Positions 1 to 7,293 of a stretch of DNA of 52,958 nucleotides are shown here, piece after piece. The position numbers and the translations under genes are program-made. Numbering within the stretch: the stretch's first letter is position 1; each line of letters begins with the position of its first letter. This DNA is from an uncultured Eubacteriales bacterium (lineage in GTDB: Bacteria; Bacillota; Clostridia; Oscillospirales; Acutalibacteraceae). The stretch lies in assembly GCA_900316495.1 (NCBI GenBank), contig ONDC01000001.1:1-52958 (forward strand). Reading direction: 5' to 3'. The notes below the pieces were generated by a model. That model was not told where the DNA came from and did not search any database. It was given only the letters and a program-made list of their open reading frames with translations.

Positions 1-365
1 CCGCCACCCGTGACGAAAATCACAGTGCACAGTCCCATTTTTCGCTGCGGAAGGCTGCTTTTGATTTCCGAGCCGCGAATATCGCTCCGGTTGATGATCA
101 GCGTGCGTCTGGTCAGCAGCCCCTTTTCTATTTTAATGCATCCCCCGCTGCGGGTATAGCTTACTCTCCCGAAGCTCATGGGAATCACCACGGCGGCGGC
201 GCACATCACGGCGCAGACTCCCGCCGCGGCAAATGCCGCCGTCTCAAGCTCCCACATTCCAAGTGCAACGGAAGCACACAGCGCGGTGAATGCCGTCATT
301 CCGCAGTATATTCTCAGCAGCACCCTGTATTTTGACGAGCAACGATGCTTGATTTCTACTCTCAT
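1..365 (-). CDS. bPH-domain (DUF304/YdbS-like) membrane protein, 3' end cut by window edge
   Basis: The frame opens at ATG 365-363 on the minus strand and runs off the window start without a stop, giving at least 121 residues. Residues about 14-50 form two hydrophobic segments separated by a short loop. They are followed by a pattern typical of the bacterial PH (bPH_2) domain: EKGLLTRRTLIINRSDIRG, then LPQRKMGLCTVIFVTGG. Proteins of this family (YdbS/YdbT type) are membrane proteins of poorly known function, in some species linked to envelope stress. A plausible promoter lies at 422-449 on the same strand. The ribosome binding site is weak (GGAG about 11 bases upstream). The family call is from the visible motif; the missing C-terminus prevents a better assignment. 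Confidence 0.7.
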   Translation of the reverse strand, partial: MRVEIKHRCSSKYRVLLRIYCGMTAFTALCASVALGMWELETAAFAAAGVCAVMCAAAVVIPMSFGRVSYTRSGGCIKIEKGLLTRRTLIINRSDIRGSEIKSSLPQRKMGLCTVIFVTGG

Positions 366-421
366 TCCGATTCACACTCCATGATCTGACTACTAATTTT
401 ACTGTTCCCGATGAGCCGGAA

Positions 422-449
422 ACTATACCGCGCCTCAAAAATATTTCAA
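422..449 (-). promoter_or_regulatory. sigma-A type promoter for the bPH-domain gene
   Basis: On the minus strand TTGAAA (449-444) is followed 16 bases later by TATAGT (427-422), about 57 bases upstream of the ATG at 365. It is arranged divergently from the rplU promoter, whose -35 box begins only 8 bases away. Confidence 0.5.
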
Positions 450-456
450 AAAACTA

Positions 457-486
457 TTGACAAGCCCCTCATAGGGATGATATAAT
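457..486 (+). promoter_or_regulatory. Consensus sigma-A promoter of the rplU-prp-rpmA operon
   Basis: A perfect TTGACA (457-462) and a perfect TATAAT (481-486) are separated by 18 bases. Transcription would begin near 492, about 96 bases before rplU, leaving room for a ribosomal-protein leader. Confidence 0.8.
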
Positions 487-491
487 CATAG

Positions 492-587
492 AGCCGCTTG
501 TTGCGGGCTTTTTTAAGTCGGTCTTTTTCCAAGGAAGGCCGCGCCCGGCAGCAGCGAGTCTATGGATAAGGCAGGTGCCGTAAAATT
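492..587 (+). promoter_or_regulatory. Possible ribosomal protein L21 leader
   Basis: The roughly 96-base untranslated region upstream of rplU begins with a small hairpin (CCGC, 493-496, with GCGG, 502-505) and ends with GGCAGGTGCC close to the start codon. Bacillota rplU genes are known to carry an L21 leader (an Rfam family) thought to be bound by L21. Position and general look fit, but the full consensus could not be checked by eye. Confidence 0.4.
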
Positions 588-893
588 ATGTACGCAGTTA
601 TCGAAACAGGCGGAAAGCAGTTCAAGGTGGAACAGGGCGACGAGATCTACGCGGAGCTTCTGAACGCCGAGGCAGACGACGTCGTGGAACTGAAGGTTCT
701 CGCTCTCGGCGGCGAGGACGGAATCAAGGTCGGAAGCGACGTTGAGAACGCCAAGGTCATGGCCAAGGTCGTCAAGAACGGTAAGGCAAGAAAGATCACC
801 GTCTTCACCTACAAGCCCAAGAAGAGCTCTTCCCGCAAAATGGGTCACAGACAGCCCTACACCAAGCTCACCATCACTGACATCATCGCATAA
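588..893 (+). CDS. rplU: 50S ribosomal protein L21
   Basis: The 101-residue product has the usual L21 length and the diagnostic start [18 protein letters not shown]. The conserved C-terminal portion contains [18 protein letters not shown] followed by KLTITDI. L21 binds 23S rRNA in the large subunit. It is the first gene of the conserved rplU-prp-rpmA cluster; prp starts 8 bases after its stop. Expression is driven by the consensus promoter at 457-486 through a possible L21 leader. Nothing odd is seen in the gene itself. Confidence 0.97.
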   Translation: MYAVIETGGKQFKVEQGDEIYAELLNAEADDVVELKVLALGGEDGIKVGSDVENAKVMAKVVKNGKARKITVFTYKPKKSSSRKMGHRQPYTKLTITDIIA

Positions 894-901
894 ATCCTGC
901 G

Positions 902-1225
902 GTGGTCACAGTAGAGTTCTATTCCGCGAAGGGTTCCGATGAACCGGCGGGATTCAGGGTCAGCGGCCATACGGGCGTCACGGGAAAATCGGTCGTTTGC
1001 GCGGCGGTTTCTTCCGCATGCTATATGGCGGCGAACACAATCACCGAAATTCTCGCCATCGACGCGGAGATTTCGGAGCGCGACGGATATATGCGCGTCG
1101 TCCTTCACGGCGGCGACATTCCGAAGGCAAGGGTGATACTCATGGGTCTGCGGCTTCACATGGAGCAGCTGACGCAGCAGTATCCCAAACAAATCAGAAT
1201 GATTACATCGGAGGTGCATCAGTAA
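902..1225 (+). CDS. prp: Ribosomal-processing cysteine protease Prp (YsxB family)
   Basis: The 107-residue product is placed between rplU and rpmA exactly as in other Bacillota. The two catalytic motifs are visible: the His motif in [11 protein letters not shown] (His about 23) and the Cys motif in [14 protein letters not shown] (Cys about 34). Prp removes the N-terminal extension of L27, which is needed for a functional ribosome in Bacillota; the neighbouring rpmA encodes such an extension. The chosen start is a GTG at 902-904, which keeps the beta-strand VTVEFY typical of the family and leaves an 8-base gap after rplU. The ribosome binding site is poor, suggesting coupling to rplU translation. 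The stop overlaps the rpmA start (TAATG). Confidence 0.92.
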   Translation: MVTVEFYSAKGSDEPAGFRVSGHTGVTGKSVVCAAVSSACYMAANTITEILAIDAEISERDGYMRVVLHGGDIPKARVILMGLRLHMEQLTQQYPKQIRMITSEVHQ

Positions 1226-1509
1226 TGCTGAAGGTCAATATACAGCTTTTCGCTCATAAAAAAGGTATGGGCTCCACCAAGAACGGCAGAGATTCCGAGT
1301 CCAAGCGTCTCGGCGTCAAGAGAGGCGACGGTCAGTTCGTCCTCGCGGGCAACGTGCTTGTCCGTCAGAGAGGAACCAAGATCCATCCCGGCGTCAACGT
1401 AGGCAAGGGCGGCGACGACACCCTCTTTGCCACCTGCGACGGCGTCCTGAAGTTCGAGAGACTCGGCAGAGACCGCAAGAAGGCTTCTGTCTATCCCGTC
1501 GAGCAGTAA
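1225..1509 (+). CDS. rpmA: 50S ribosomal protein L27 with Prp-cleaved N-terminal extension
   Basis: The 94-residue product matches L27 throughout ([20 protein letters not shown] near the N-terminus, then [20 protein letters not shown]). The mature L27 N-terminus reaches the peptidyl transferase centre. Here it is preceded by [10 protein letters not shown], the extension found in Bacillota that Prp cuts after FA, so the expected mature protein begins at HKKG. The ATG at 1225 overlaps the prp stop by one base, and GGAGGTG at 1210-1216 is its binding site. The operon ends at the terminator at 1564-1610. Confidence 0.97.
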   Translation: MLKVNIQLFAHKKGMGSTKNGRDSESKRLGVKRGDGQFVLAGNVLVRQRGTKIHPGVNVGKGGDDTLFATCDGVLKFERLGRDRKKASVYPVEQ

Positions 1510-1563
1510 TTTCATTGTCGGGCTGAGCTATTTCGGTCAGACGGCTTTTGTAAGCATACACAC

Positions 1564-1610
1564 AAAAACCCGGGGCCACTTTGTTTCGTCTCGGGTTTTT
1601 TATATTTTTT
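1564..1610 (+). terminator. Rho-independent terminator after rpmA
   Basis: The arms AAAAACCCG (1564-1572) and CGGGTTTTT (1592-1600) pair perfectly around a 19-base loop. They are followed by a T-rich run to 1610. Confidence 0.8.
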
Positions 1611-1630
1611 GATTCAAGGGGGTCTTAATT

Positions 1631-2089
1631 GTGACAAAATCAATCTGCAAGCTGATCTACGGTTATATGGCGGTGACCTATGCCATGCTTTTTTTTGGCG
1701 TGCTGATCAGTGACACGCTTTACGACGGAAAGGCGAGAATTCTCTGCGGGACGACGGTTCCGAGATATTTTGTTCCCGGCATCATGAACGTCCCCCCCGT
1801 GGTGATTTGGTTGCTTTTCGGCATGATGATCGCCGTTACGGCTATCTGCGCTATCATCTTCAAGCAGTTTACGCTCGGCATAGGCATTACCAACGGTCTG
1901 CTGGGGCTTTACACCCTGATTATCTACGGCAGCGAGCTGAAGAATTTCTTCCCGCTGTCGCTGAGCATGCCGACCGTCCGTTCGGCATTTCTGGTGATCG
2001 GCTCGTATGTGATCGTGCTGCTGACGCTGATTTTTGTCCCGATGATCATTTTCAGCAAGGACGAGGATCAGTTCGACAGGATCTGGTGA
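1631..2089 (+). CDS. Hypothetical four-helix membrane protein
   Basis: The 152-residue product is not recognised. It shows four hydrophobic stretches at about residues 9-27, 57-75, 79-99 and 115-140, the last followed by an acidic tail (SKDEDQFDRIW). The start is a GTG at 1631-1633 with a good AAGGGGG site 9 bases upstream. It lies just after the rpmA terminator and ends 6 bases before obgE, so it is probably cotranscribed with obgE. No known catalytic motif is visible, and no function can be given. Confidence 0.75.
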   Translation: MTKSICKLIYGYMAVTYAMLFFGVLISDTLYDGKARILCGTTVPRYFVPGIMNVPPVVIWLLFGMMIAVTAICAIIFKQFTLGIGITNGLLGLYTLIIYGSELKNFFPLSLSMPTVRSAFLVIGSYVIVLLTLIFVPMIIFSKDEDQFDRIW

Positions 2090-2095
2090 TATAGC

Positions 2096-3361
2096 ATGTT
2101 TATCGATAAAGCCAAAATCAAGCTCAAGGCCGGCAACGGCGGGGACGGCGCGGTTTCCTTCCACCGTGAAAAGTACGTCGCGGCGGGCGGTCCCGACGGC
2201 GGGGACGGAGGACGCGGCGGTAATATCGTCTTTGTGGTGTCAACGCATCTCTCCACGCTCGCCGACTTCCGCTACAAGCGGAAGTACCGCGCCGAGGACG
2301 GCGGCAAGGGCAAGCCGGGCAGAGGCTCCGGCAAGAAGGGCGAGGATCTGGTCGTTCAGGTGCCGCTTGGTACCGTCGTGCGGGACGCGGAGAGCGGCAG
2401 GATCATCGCCGACCTTTCGGACGATAAGCCGCATATCATTGCAAAGGGCGGCAACGGCGGCTGGGGTAACACCCATTTCGCCACCCCCACCCGGCAGGTA
2501 CCCAAGTTCGCCAAGCCCGGCATTCCGGGCGAGGAGATGGAGGTGCTGCTGGAGCTGAAGCTGCTGGCGGACGTGGGACTTGTCGGCTTCCCGAACGTCG
2601 GAAAATCCTCGCTCATCAACGAGGTCAGCGAGGCAAATTCCGTCGTGGGGAATTACCATTTCACCACCGTCGAGCCGGTGCTGGGCGTGGTGCGCCGTGC
2701 GGAGGGACAGTCCTTCGTGATGGCGGACATCCCGGGACTCATCGAGGGCGCGGGCGACGGCGTGGGTCTGGGGCACGAATTTCTGCGGCACGTCGACCGG
2801 TGCCGTCTGTTAGTGCATATCGTGGACGTTTCCGGCAGCGAGGGACGTGATCCGATAGAGGATTTCGAGACCATCAACGCCGAGCTTGTCAAATACAGCG
2901 AGGAGCTGGCGAAACGTCCCATGATCGTGGCGGGAAATAAGATCGACCTTGCCGACGACGAGCAGCTCAGACGCTTCGAGGAATACATCCGCGACAGGGG
3001 ATACGAATACTTCCCCCTTTCCGCGCCGATTCACTACGGCGTGGACGCGTTGATCGCCAAAATCGTGGAAATGCTCTCCAAGCTCCCTCCGATCGCAGTA
3101 TACGAGCCGGAGCCTTTTGTGCCGGAGCCGGTGGAGAATAAGCGGGAATTCAGCATCCGCGTGGAGGACGGCGTATACGTGGTGGAAGCCCCATGGCTGC
3201 TGCAAATCATGCGCTCGGTGAATTTTGACGACTACGAATCCATGCAGTATTTCGAGAGGGTGCTGACCAACAGCGGCATCATCGACGGACTGCGCGAGGC
3301 GGGCGTTCAGGAGAAGGACACCGTATGCATCTACGATTTCGCGTTTGATTTTATTAATTAG
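2096..3361 (+). CDS. obgE: Obg family GTPase (ObgE/CgtA)
   Basis: The 421-residue protein shows the complete Obg layout. A glycine-rich Obg fold occupies about 1-157 (FIDKAKIKLKAGNGGDGAVS). The G domain follows with G1 GFPNVGKSS, G3 DIPGLIEGAGDGVGLGHEF and G4 NKID. A C-terminal OCT domain lies at about 340-421 (FSIRVEDGVYVVEAPWL). Obg is an essential GTPase acting in large-subunit assembly and in ppGpp and stress responses. In many bacteria it sits next to rplU-rpmA, as here. The OCT domain at the end is the common Bacillota arrangement. The gene follows the small membrane protein by 6 bases. Confidence 0.97.
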   Translation: MFIDKAKIKLKAGNGGDGAVSFHREKYVAAGGPDGGDGGRGGNIVFVVSTHLSTLADFRYKRKYRAEDGGKGKPGRGSGKKGEDLVVQVPLGTVVRDAESGRIIADLSDDKPHIIAKGGNGGWGNTHFATPTRQVPKFAKPGIPGEEMEVLLELKLLADVGLVGFPNVGKSSLINEVSEANSVVGNYHFTTVEPVLGVVRRAEGQSFVMADIPGLIEGAGDGVGLGHEFLRHVDRCRLLVHIVDVSGSEGRDPIEDFETINAELVKYSEELAKRPMIVAGNKIDLADDEQLRRFEEYIRDRGYEYFPLSAPIHYGVDALIAKIVEMLSKLPPIAVYEPEPFVPEPVENKREFSIRVEDGVYVVEAPWLLQIMRSVNFDDYESMQYFERVLTNSGIIDGLREAGVQEKDTVCIYDFAFDFIN

Positions 3362-3388
3362 CATATATTTCTGAAGGAGATCATTCAA

Positions 3389-4789
3389 ATGAAAGAAAAA
3401 ACACTGGCGGAGAAGCTGCGTGAGCAGCTTGCCTACAATCCCAAGCACGGCGGGCTGAAGCTGACCGAGGATCAGCTCAGACGCGCCTATGAATTCTGCG
3501 ACGACTACAAGGAGTTCCTTGACGCGGCAAAGACCGAACGCGAAGCGGTCGCCGAGGCGGTCAGGCTCGCGGAGATCGCCGGCTTTGTCCCCTTTGAGAA
3601 GGGCAGAGTTTACAAGGCGGGCGAAAAGGTGTACCGCGTCAACAGGGGAAAGGCCATCATTCTCGCGGTCATCGGCAGCAAGCCGGTGAGCGAGGGCGTT
3701 CGCTTCGCCATTTCCCACATCGACTCCCCCCGTCTCGACCTCAAGCCCAACCCGCTCTATGAATCCGACGAGATCGCCATGTTCAAGACCCACTATTACG
3801 GCGGCATCAAGAAATATCAGTGGACGACCGTTCCGCTTGCCATGCACGGCGTAATCTGTCTCGCTGACGGCAGCAAGCTTGAAGTGCGCATCGGCGAGGA
3901 GGAGGGCGACCCGCAGTTCTGCGTCACCGACCTGCTGCCCCATCTCGGACGCAAGCAGGAGAAGGAACCTCTCGCCACCGCCATTCCCGCCGAGAACCTG
4001 AACATCCTTGTCGGCAGCCTTCCCATCAACGAGGAAAAGGGCAGCGACCTTGTCAAGCTCAACACGCTCCGTCTGCTCAATGAGAAGTACGGGCTGGTGG
4101 AGGCGGACTTCCTCTCCGCCGAGATCGAATTCGTCCCCGCCGCCAAGGCGCGTGACGTGGGCTTTGACCGCTCGATGATCGGCGCCTACGGTCACGACGA
4201 CCGCGTCTGCGCCTATCCCGCGCTGATGGCGGCGCTCACCTGCAACAACCCTGTTCACACCGCCATCACGGTTCTCACCGACAAGGAGGAAATCGGCAGC
4301 GAGGGCAATACCGGACTCAAATCGGCGTACATGCAGTACTTCATCTATGACCTCGCCGATATGCAGGGCGTGAAGGGGAGAGACGTTCTCTCCGCCTCCC
4401 AGTGCCTTTCCGCCGACGTGAACGCGGCATACGATCCCACTTATTCCGACGTATACGAGAAGAGAAACTCCTGCTTCATCAACAAGGGCGTCTGCATCAC
4501 CAAATACACAGGCGCGGGCGGCAAGAGCGGCACCTCGGACGCCTCCGCGGAATTCATGGGTCGTGTCAGGAGACTGCTTGACAGCCGGAACGTCCTGTGG
4601 CAGATCGGCGAGCTGGGCAAGGTGGACGTCGGCGGCGGCGGAACCGTCGCCAAATTCGTCGCGGATCTCGACGTGGATACCGTGGACGTGGGCGTACCGG
4701 TGCTTTCCATGCACGCGCCGTGGGAAATCGTCTCCAAAATCGACGTGTACATGGCTTACAGGGCATTCTATGAATTCTTCCTCGATTGA
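3389..4789 (+). CDS. M18 family metallo-aminopeptidase
   Basis: The 466-residue product matches the clostridial M18 aminopeptidase group in length and in metal-site motifs. These are the His-Asp site in FAISHIDSPRLDLKPNP, the central DKEEIGSEG, the Asp in SADVNAAYDPTYSD, and the C-terminal His in SMHAPWEIVSKIDVYM. M18 enzymes are cytoplasmic, dinuclear-zinc, dodecameric aminopeptidases that remove N-terminal residues, often acidic ones, from peptides. A strong AAGGAG site lies 11 bases before the ATG. The gene follows obgE by 27 bases and ends before a clear terminator, closing this transcription unit. Substrate preference cannot be read from the sequence. Confidence 0.9.
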   Translation: MKEKTLAEKLREQLAYNPKHGGLKLTEDQLRRAYEFCDDYKEFLDAAKTEREAVAEAVRLAEIAGFVPFEKGRVYKAGEKVYRVNRGKAIILAVIGSKPVSEGVRFAISHIDSPRLDLKPNPLYESDEIAMFKTHYYGGIKKYQWTTVPLAMHGVICLADGSKLEVRIGEEEGDPQFCVTDLLPHLGRKQEKEPLATAIPAENLNILVGSLPINEEKGSDLVKLNTLRLLNEKYGLVEADFLSAEIEFVPAAKARDVGFDRSMIGAYGHDDRVCAYPALMAALTCNNPVHTAITVLTDKEEIGSEGNTGLKSAYMQYFIYDLADMQGVKGRDVLSASQCLSADVNAAYDPTYSDVYEKRNSCFINKGVCITKYTGAGGKSGTSDASAEFMGRVRRLLDSRNVLWQIGELGKVDVGGGGTVAKFVADLDVDTVDVGVPVLSMHAPWEIVSKIDVYMAYRAFYEFFLD

Positions 4790-4815
4790 ATGATTTCAAC
4801 CCCATAATTCATTCT

Positions 4816-4864
4816 GCCGGATATTCCTTTCTTCGCAAAGAAAAAGGGAATATCCGGCTTTTTT
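4816..4864 (+). terminator. Rho-independent terminator after the M18 gene
   Basis: GCCGGATATTCC (4816-4827) pairs with GGAATATCCGGC (4847-4858), extended by partly paired CTTTCTT/AAGAAAAAG inside. A run of six T follows. Confidence 0.9.
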
Positions 4865-4924
4865 GTGTTGCAAAAATTAACAAATTAACAAAATATAAAA
4901 ATTATTACAAATGTTGAAAAAGAA

Positions 4925-4953
4925 TTGAATTCCGGTGCATTTTTTGATATAAT
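4925..4953 (+). promoter_or_regulatory. Promoter of the CotH / acetyltransferase pair
   Basis: TTGAAT (4925-4930) and TATAAT (4948-4953) are 17 bases apart. The -10 box is extended by TG at 4945-4946. It lies 42 bases upstream of the ATG at 4996. Confidence 0.75.
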
Positions 4954-4995
4954 AACATGAAAATGCAGTAGTTGCCGGAGCAGGGAGGTTCTGAC

Positions 4996-6489
4996 ATGAA
5001 AAAAATCATTGCCTGTGTTCTTTCGGCAGCCATTGTGCTGCTTATGCTGAACGCGCTGCACGTCGATTCCGCGAAGCTGGAGAAGGGCAGCGTGCAGGTG
5101 GACGATCCCTCCGTAACCTATGACCAGCAAGCACTTTTTGAAGAGCTTTTTGATCCGCAGAGCGTAGTGGATATTTCCATTAATATCTCCAAGGAGCAGA
5201 TCGCCGATATACAGCAGGATTTCACCTACTACAGGAAAATCGGCGGAAAATCCACCACCTACCGCATCGCGGACAGCGTGACCTTCACCGTAAACGGTCG
5301 AAAATACGTGATCGAGGACGTCGGCGTCCGCATGAAGGGCGCACAATCCCGCTGCAATTTTTACAATGACATTCTGGGTATCTACAATCTTCTGAATCTC
5401 CGTCTCAGCTTCTGCGAGACCTTTGACGACATGTCCGACTACAAGCTGGACACAAGGGTATGGAACAGCGACAAAGCACGCAAGCAGCGGCAAAAGCGCA
5501 CGTTTGCCACAATGAAGTCGATGGAGCTGAAATGGAACGCCTCTGCGGACAACACCTACATCCGCAACATTTATGTAAACGAGGTGTTCCGCGCCAACGG
5601 CATTCCGGTGCAGAGGTGCCACCTTTCTTCGCTCTCATTGGGCGGGTGCAGCATGGGCGTTTACCGGATATTCGAGCCGGTGGACAAGGACTTCATTCAA
5701 CGCTATTTTCCGGAGGAGGACTGGGGCGGCGACCTCTACAAGGCCACCAGCACTGACGACCAGGCTCTCACCTATAAGCTTGACAATACCTATGGCGTGA
5801 CCAGGAAGCAGAAGGCGGAGCTGTACAATTTCAATCTGAAAACCAATCAGTCAACCTCCCGGAATGAAAGCCTGCTGCGGCTGCTGAAGGTCATCAACCA
5901 ACCCGGCGCAACCAAGGCGGATTATGAAAGCGTCGTTGATATGGATCAGCTGGCGCTCTTCACCGCGATTAATTTTGCCATGGGCAATATTGACGACATG
6001 CGCATCAATTACAATAATCACTATATCTATTTCCGCAAGAGCGACGGCAAGGCGGTGTTCATTCCCTATGACTGCGAGCTTGTCATGGGCGATCTCTATT
6101 CGTGGAGCCTGCGGGAACGCGGTATGACCGAACTGTCTCCTTATTATGACGGCTCCGTGTATGAAGATTTCGGACAGCTGAATCCGCTCATGCAGCGGAC
6201 GGTGCTGCAGGGCAGCTGGTTTGAGCCGCTGTACACGGATCATCTGAGAGAGATCGCCGCAAGCAAATGGATGGACTTCACAAGCTTCAGATCGTATTAC
6301 GATCCGATTGCCACCCACTACAGCGAAAAGGTGCTGCCCAGCTACAGCTTTATGAGTACCATGCACATGAACACTGCGTTTTCGCTGGAGGGCGGCGAGC
6401 AATACAACGGCAATATGTCGGTTGCAGAATTTCTGAAATTGATGAAGGATAATCTCATCAGCCACATTCCGCAGAACACGGAGGAATAA
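4996..6489 (+). CDS. CotH kinase-family protein, membrane-anchored or secreted
   Basis: The ATG at 4996 is preferred because GGGAGG lies 7 bases upstream; an in-frame ATG 24 bases earlier lacks a site. The 497-residue protein starts with a Lys-rich N-terminus and a hydrophobic signal or anchor (about 5-21). CotH features follow: the early GVRMKGAQSRCNF segment, PVQRCHLSSLSLGG with GVYRIFEPVDKDF, then AINFAMGNIDDMRINYNNHY and the metal-site-like VFIPYDCELVMG. CotH proteins are atypical kinases; Bacillus CotH phosphorylates spore coat proteins, and related proteins occur in gut Clostridia outside sporulation. The downstream acetyltransferase begins one base after the stop, implying cotranscription. 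Substrate is unknown. Confidence 0.82.
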   Translation: MKKIIACVLSAAIVLLMLNALHVDSAKLEKGSVQVDDPSVTYDQQALFEELFDPQSVVDISINISKEQIADIQQDFTYYRKIGGKSTTYRIADSVTFTVNGRKYVIEDVGVRMKGAQSRCNFYNDILGIYNLLNLRLSFCETFDDMSDYKLDTRVWNSDKARKQRQKRTFATMKSMELKWNASADNTYIRNIYVNEVFRANGIPVQRCHLSSLSLGGCSMGVYRIFEPVDKDFIQRYFPEEDWGGDLYKATSTDDQALTYKLDNTYGVTRKQKAELYNFNLKTNQSTSRNESLLRLLKVINQPGATKADYESVVDMDQLALFTAINFAMGNIDDMRINYNNHYIYFRKSDGKAVFIPYDCELVMGDLYSWSLRERGMTELSPYYDGSVYEDFGQLNPLMQRTVLQGSWFEPLYTDHLREIAASKWMDFTSFRSYYDPIATHYSEKVLPSYSFMSTMHMNTAFSLEGGEQYNGNMSVAEFLKLMKDNLISHIPQNTEE

Positions 6490-7113
6490 ATGTACGGAAA
6501 AGACGAAAAGAAAAAAATGCTGGCGGGCAAGCTCTTTTGCCACAGGGACAATCAGGAGCTGGCGGACGACATAAAAAAATGCCGCATGCTGGTGCGCCGG
6601 TATAACGAAACGACGGAGGAAGAGGCGGACTACCGCCGCGAGCTGCTCCGGGAGCTTCTTGGCGGATGCGGCGAAAGGTTCCGCATTGAACCGCCGGTGC
6701 ATTTTGACTACGGCAGCAACACCTATCTTGGCGAGCATTTCTACGCTAATTTTGACTGCGTGTTCCTTGACGTCAACCGCATCACCATTGGCAGCGACGT
6801 GCTGCTTGGCCCCAAAGTATGCATTTTTACGGCAGGGCATCCGATCGACGCGACAATCCGCAACGAGGCGCTGCAGTACGGCTTCCCTGTGACCATCGGC
6901 AACAATGTCTGGATCGGCGGGAATACGGTCGTCAACCCCGGCGTGACCATCGGTGACAACGCCGTCATCGGCTCCGGCTCGGTGGTGACAAGGGACATCC
7001 CCCCGGACGTGGTGGCAGCGGGCAACCCCTGCCGCGTCATCCGCCCCATCACCGAAAAGGACAGGGATTACTGGCGCGCCCTGCGCGATGAATACTTTGC
7101 AAGCGACGATTAA
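6490..7113 (+). CDS. Maltose/galactoside-type O-acetyltransferase (left-handed beta-helix)
   Basis: The 207-residue product starts with the N-terminal Mac domain (DEKKKMLAGKLFCHRDNQEL, where LacA/Maa proteins have a similar motif). It continues as hexapeptide repeats (ITIGSDVLLGPKVCIF, then VTIGNNVWIGGNTVVNPG and VTIGDNAVIGSGSVVTRDI). The catalytic His is visible in FTAGHPID. Such enzymes move acetyl from acetyl-CoA to a sugar hydroxyl in the cytoplasm. The start follows the cotH stop immediately, and its GGAGG site lies inside the cotH end, so the two are translationally linked. Whether the acceptor is a free sugar or a glycan precursor cannot be told. Confidence 0.92.
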   Translation: MYGKDEKKKMLAGKLFCHRDNQELADDIKKCRMLVRRYNETTEEEADYRRELLRELLGGCGERFRIEPPVHFDYGSNTYLGEHFYANFDCVFLDVNRITIGSDVLLGPKVCIFTAGHPIDATIRNEALQYGFPVTIGNNVWIGGNTVVNPGVTIGDNAVIGSGSVVTRDIPPDVVAAGNPCRVIRPITEKDRDYWRALRDEYFASDD

Positions 7114-7209
7114 AAGGGCGAATGCCGCCAACTGTATCCTGTTCTGAGAATAAGCCATTTCTCTCCAAAATACCATGGATTGATTGATTATCTTTGGCGT
7201 AATGTCCAA

Positions 7210-7238
7210 TTGAAATAATTGGCAGAACACTTTATAAT
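7210..7238 (+). promoter_or_regulatory. Promoter of the two acidic/Thr-rich membrane protein genes
   Basis: TTGAAA (7210-7215) and TATAAT (7233-7238) are separated by 17 bases and lie 56 bases upstream of the ATG at 7294. Confidence 0.7.
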
Positions 7239-7293
7239 TATAGTCGGAAAGTAACAAAAAAATCAGGTTATTGGAAGGAAACGAGGGAACGGT

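Noticed and set aside
2810-4714. Very long minus-strand frame opposite obgE and the M18 gene
   Set aside because: Both plus-strand genes are complete and conserved; the frame is produced by GC-rich codon structure.
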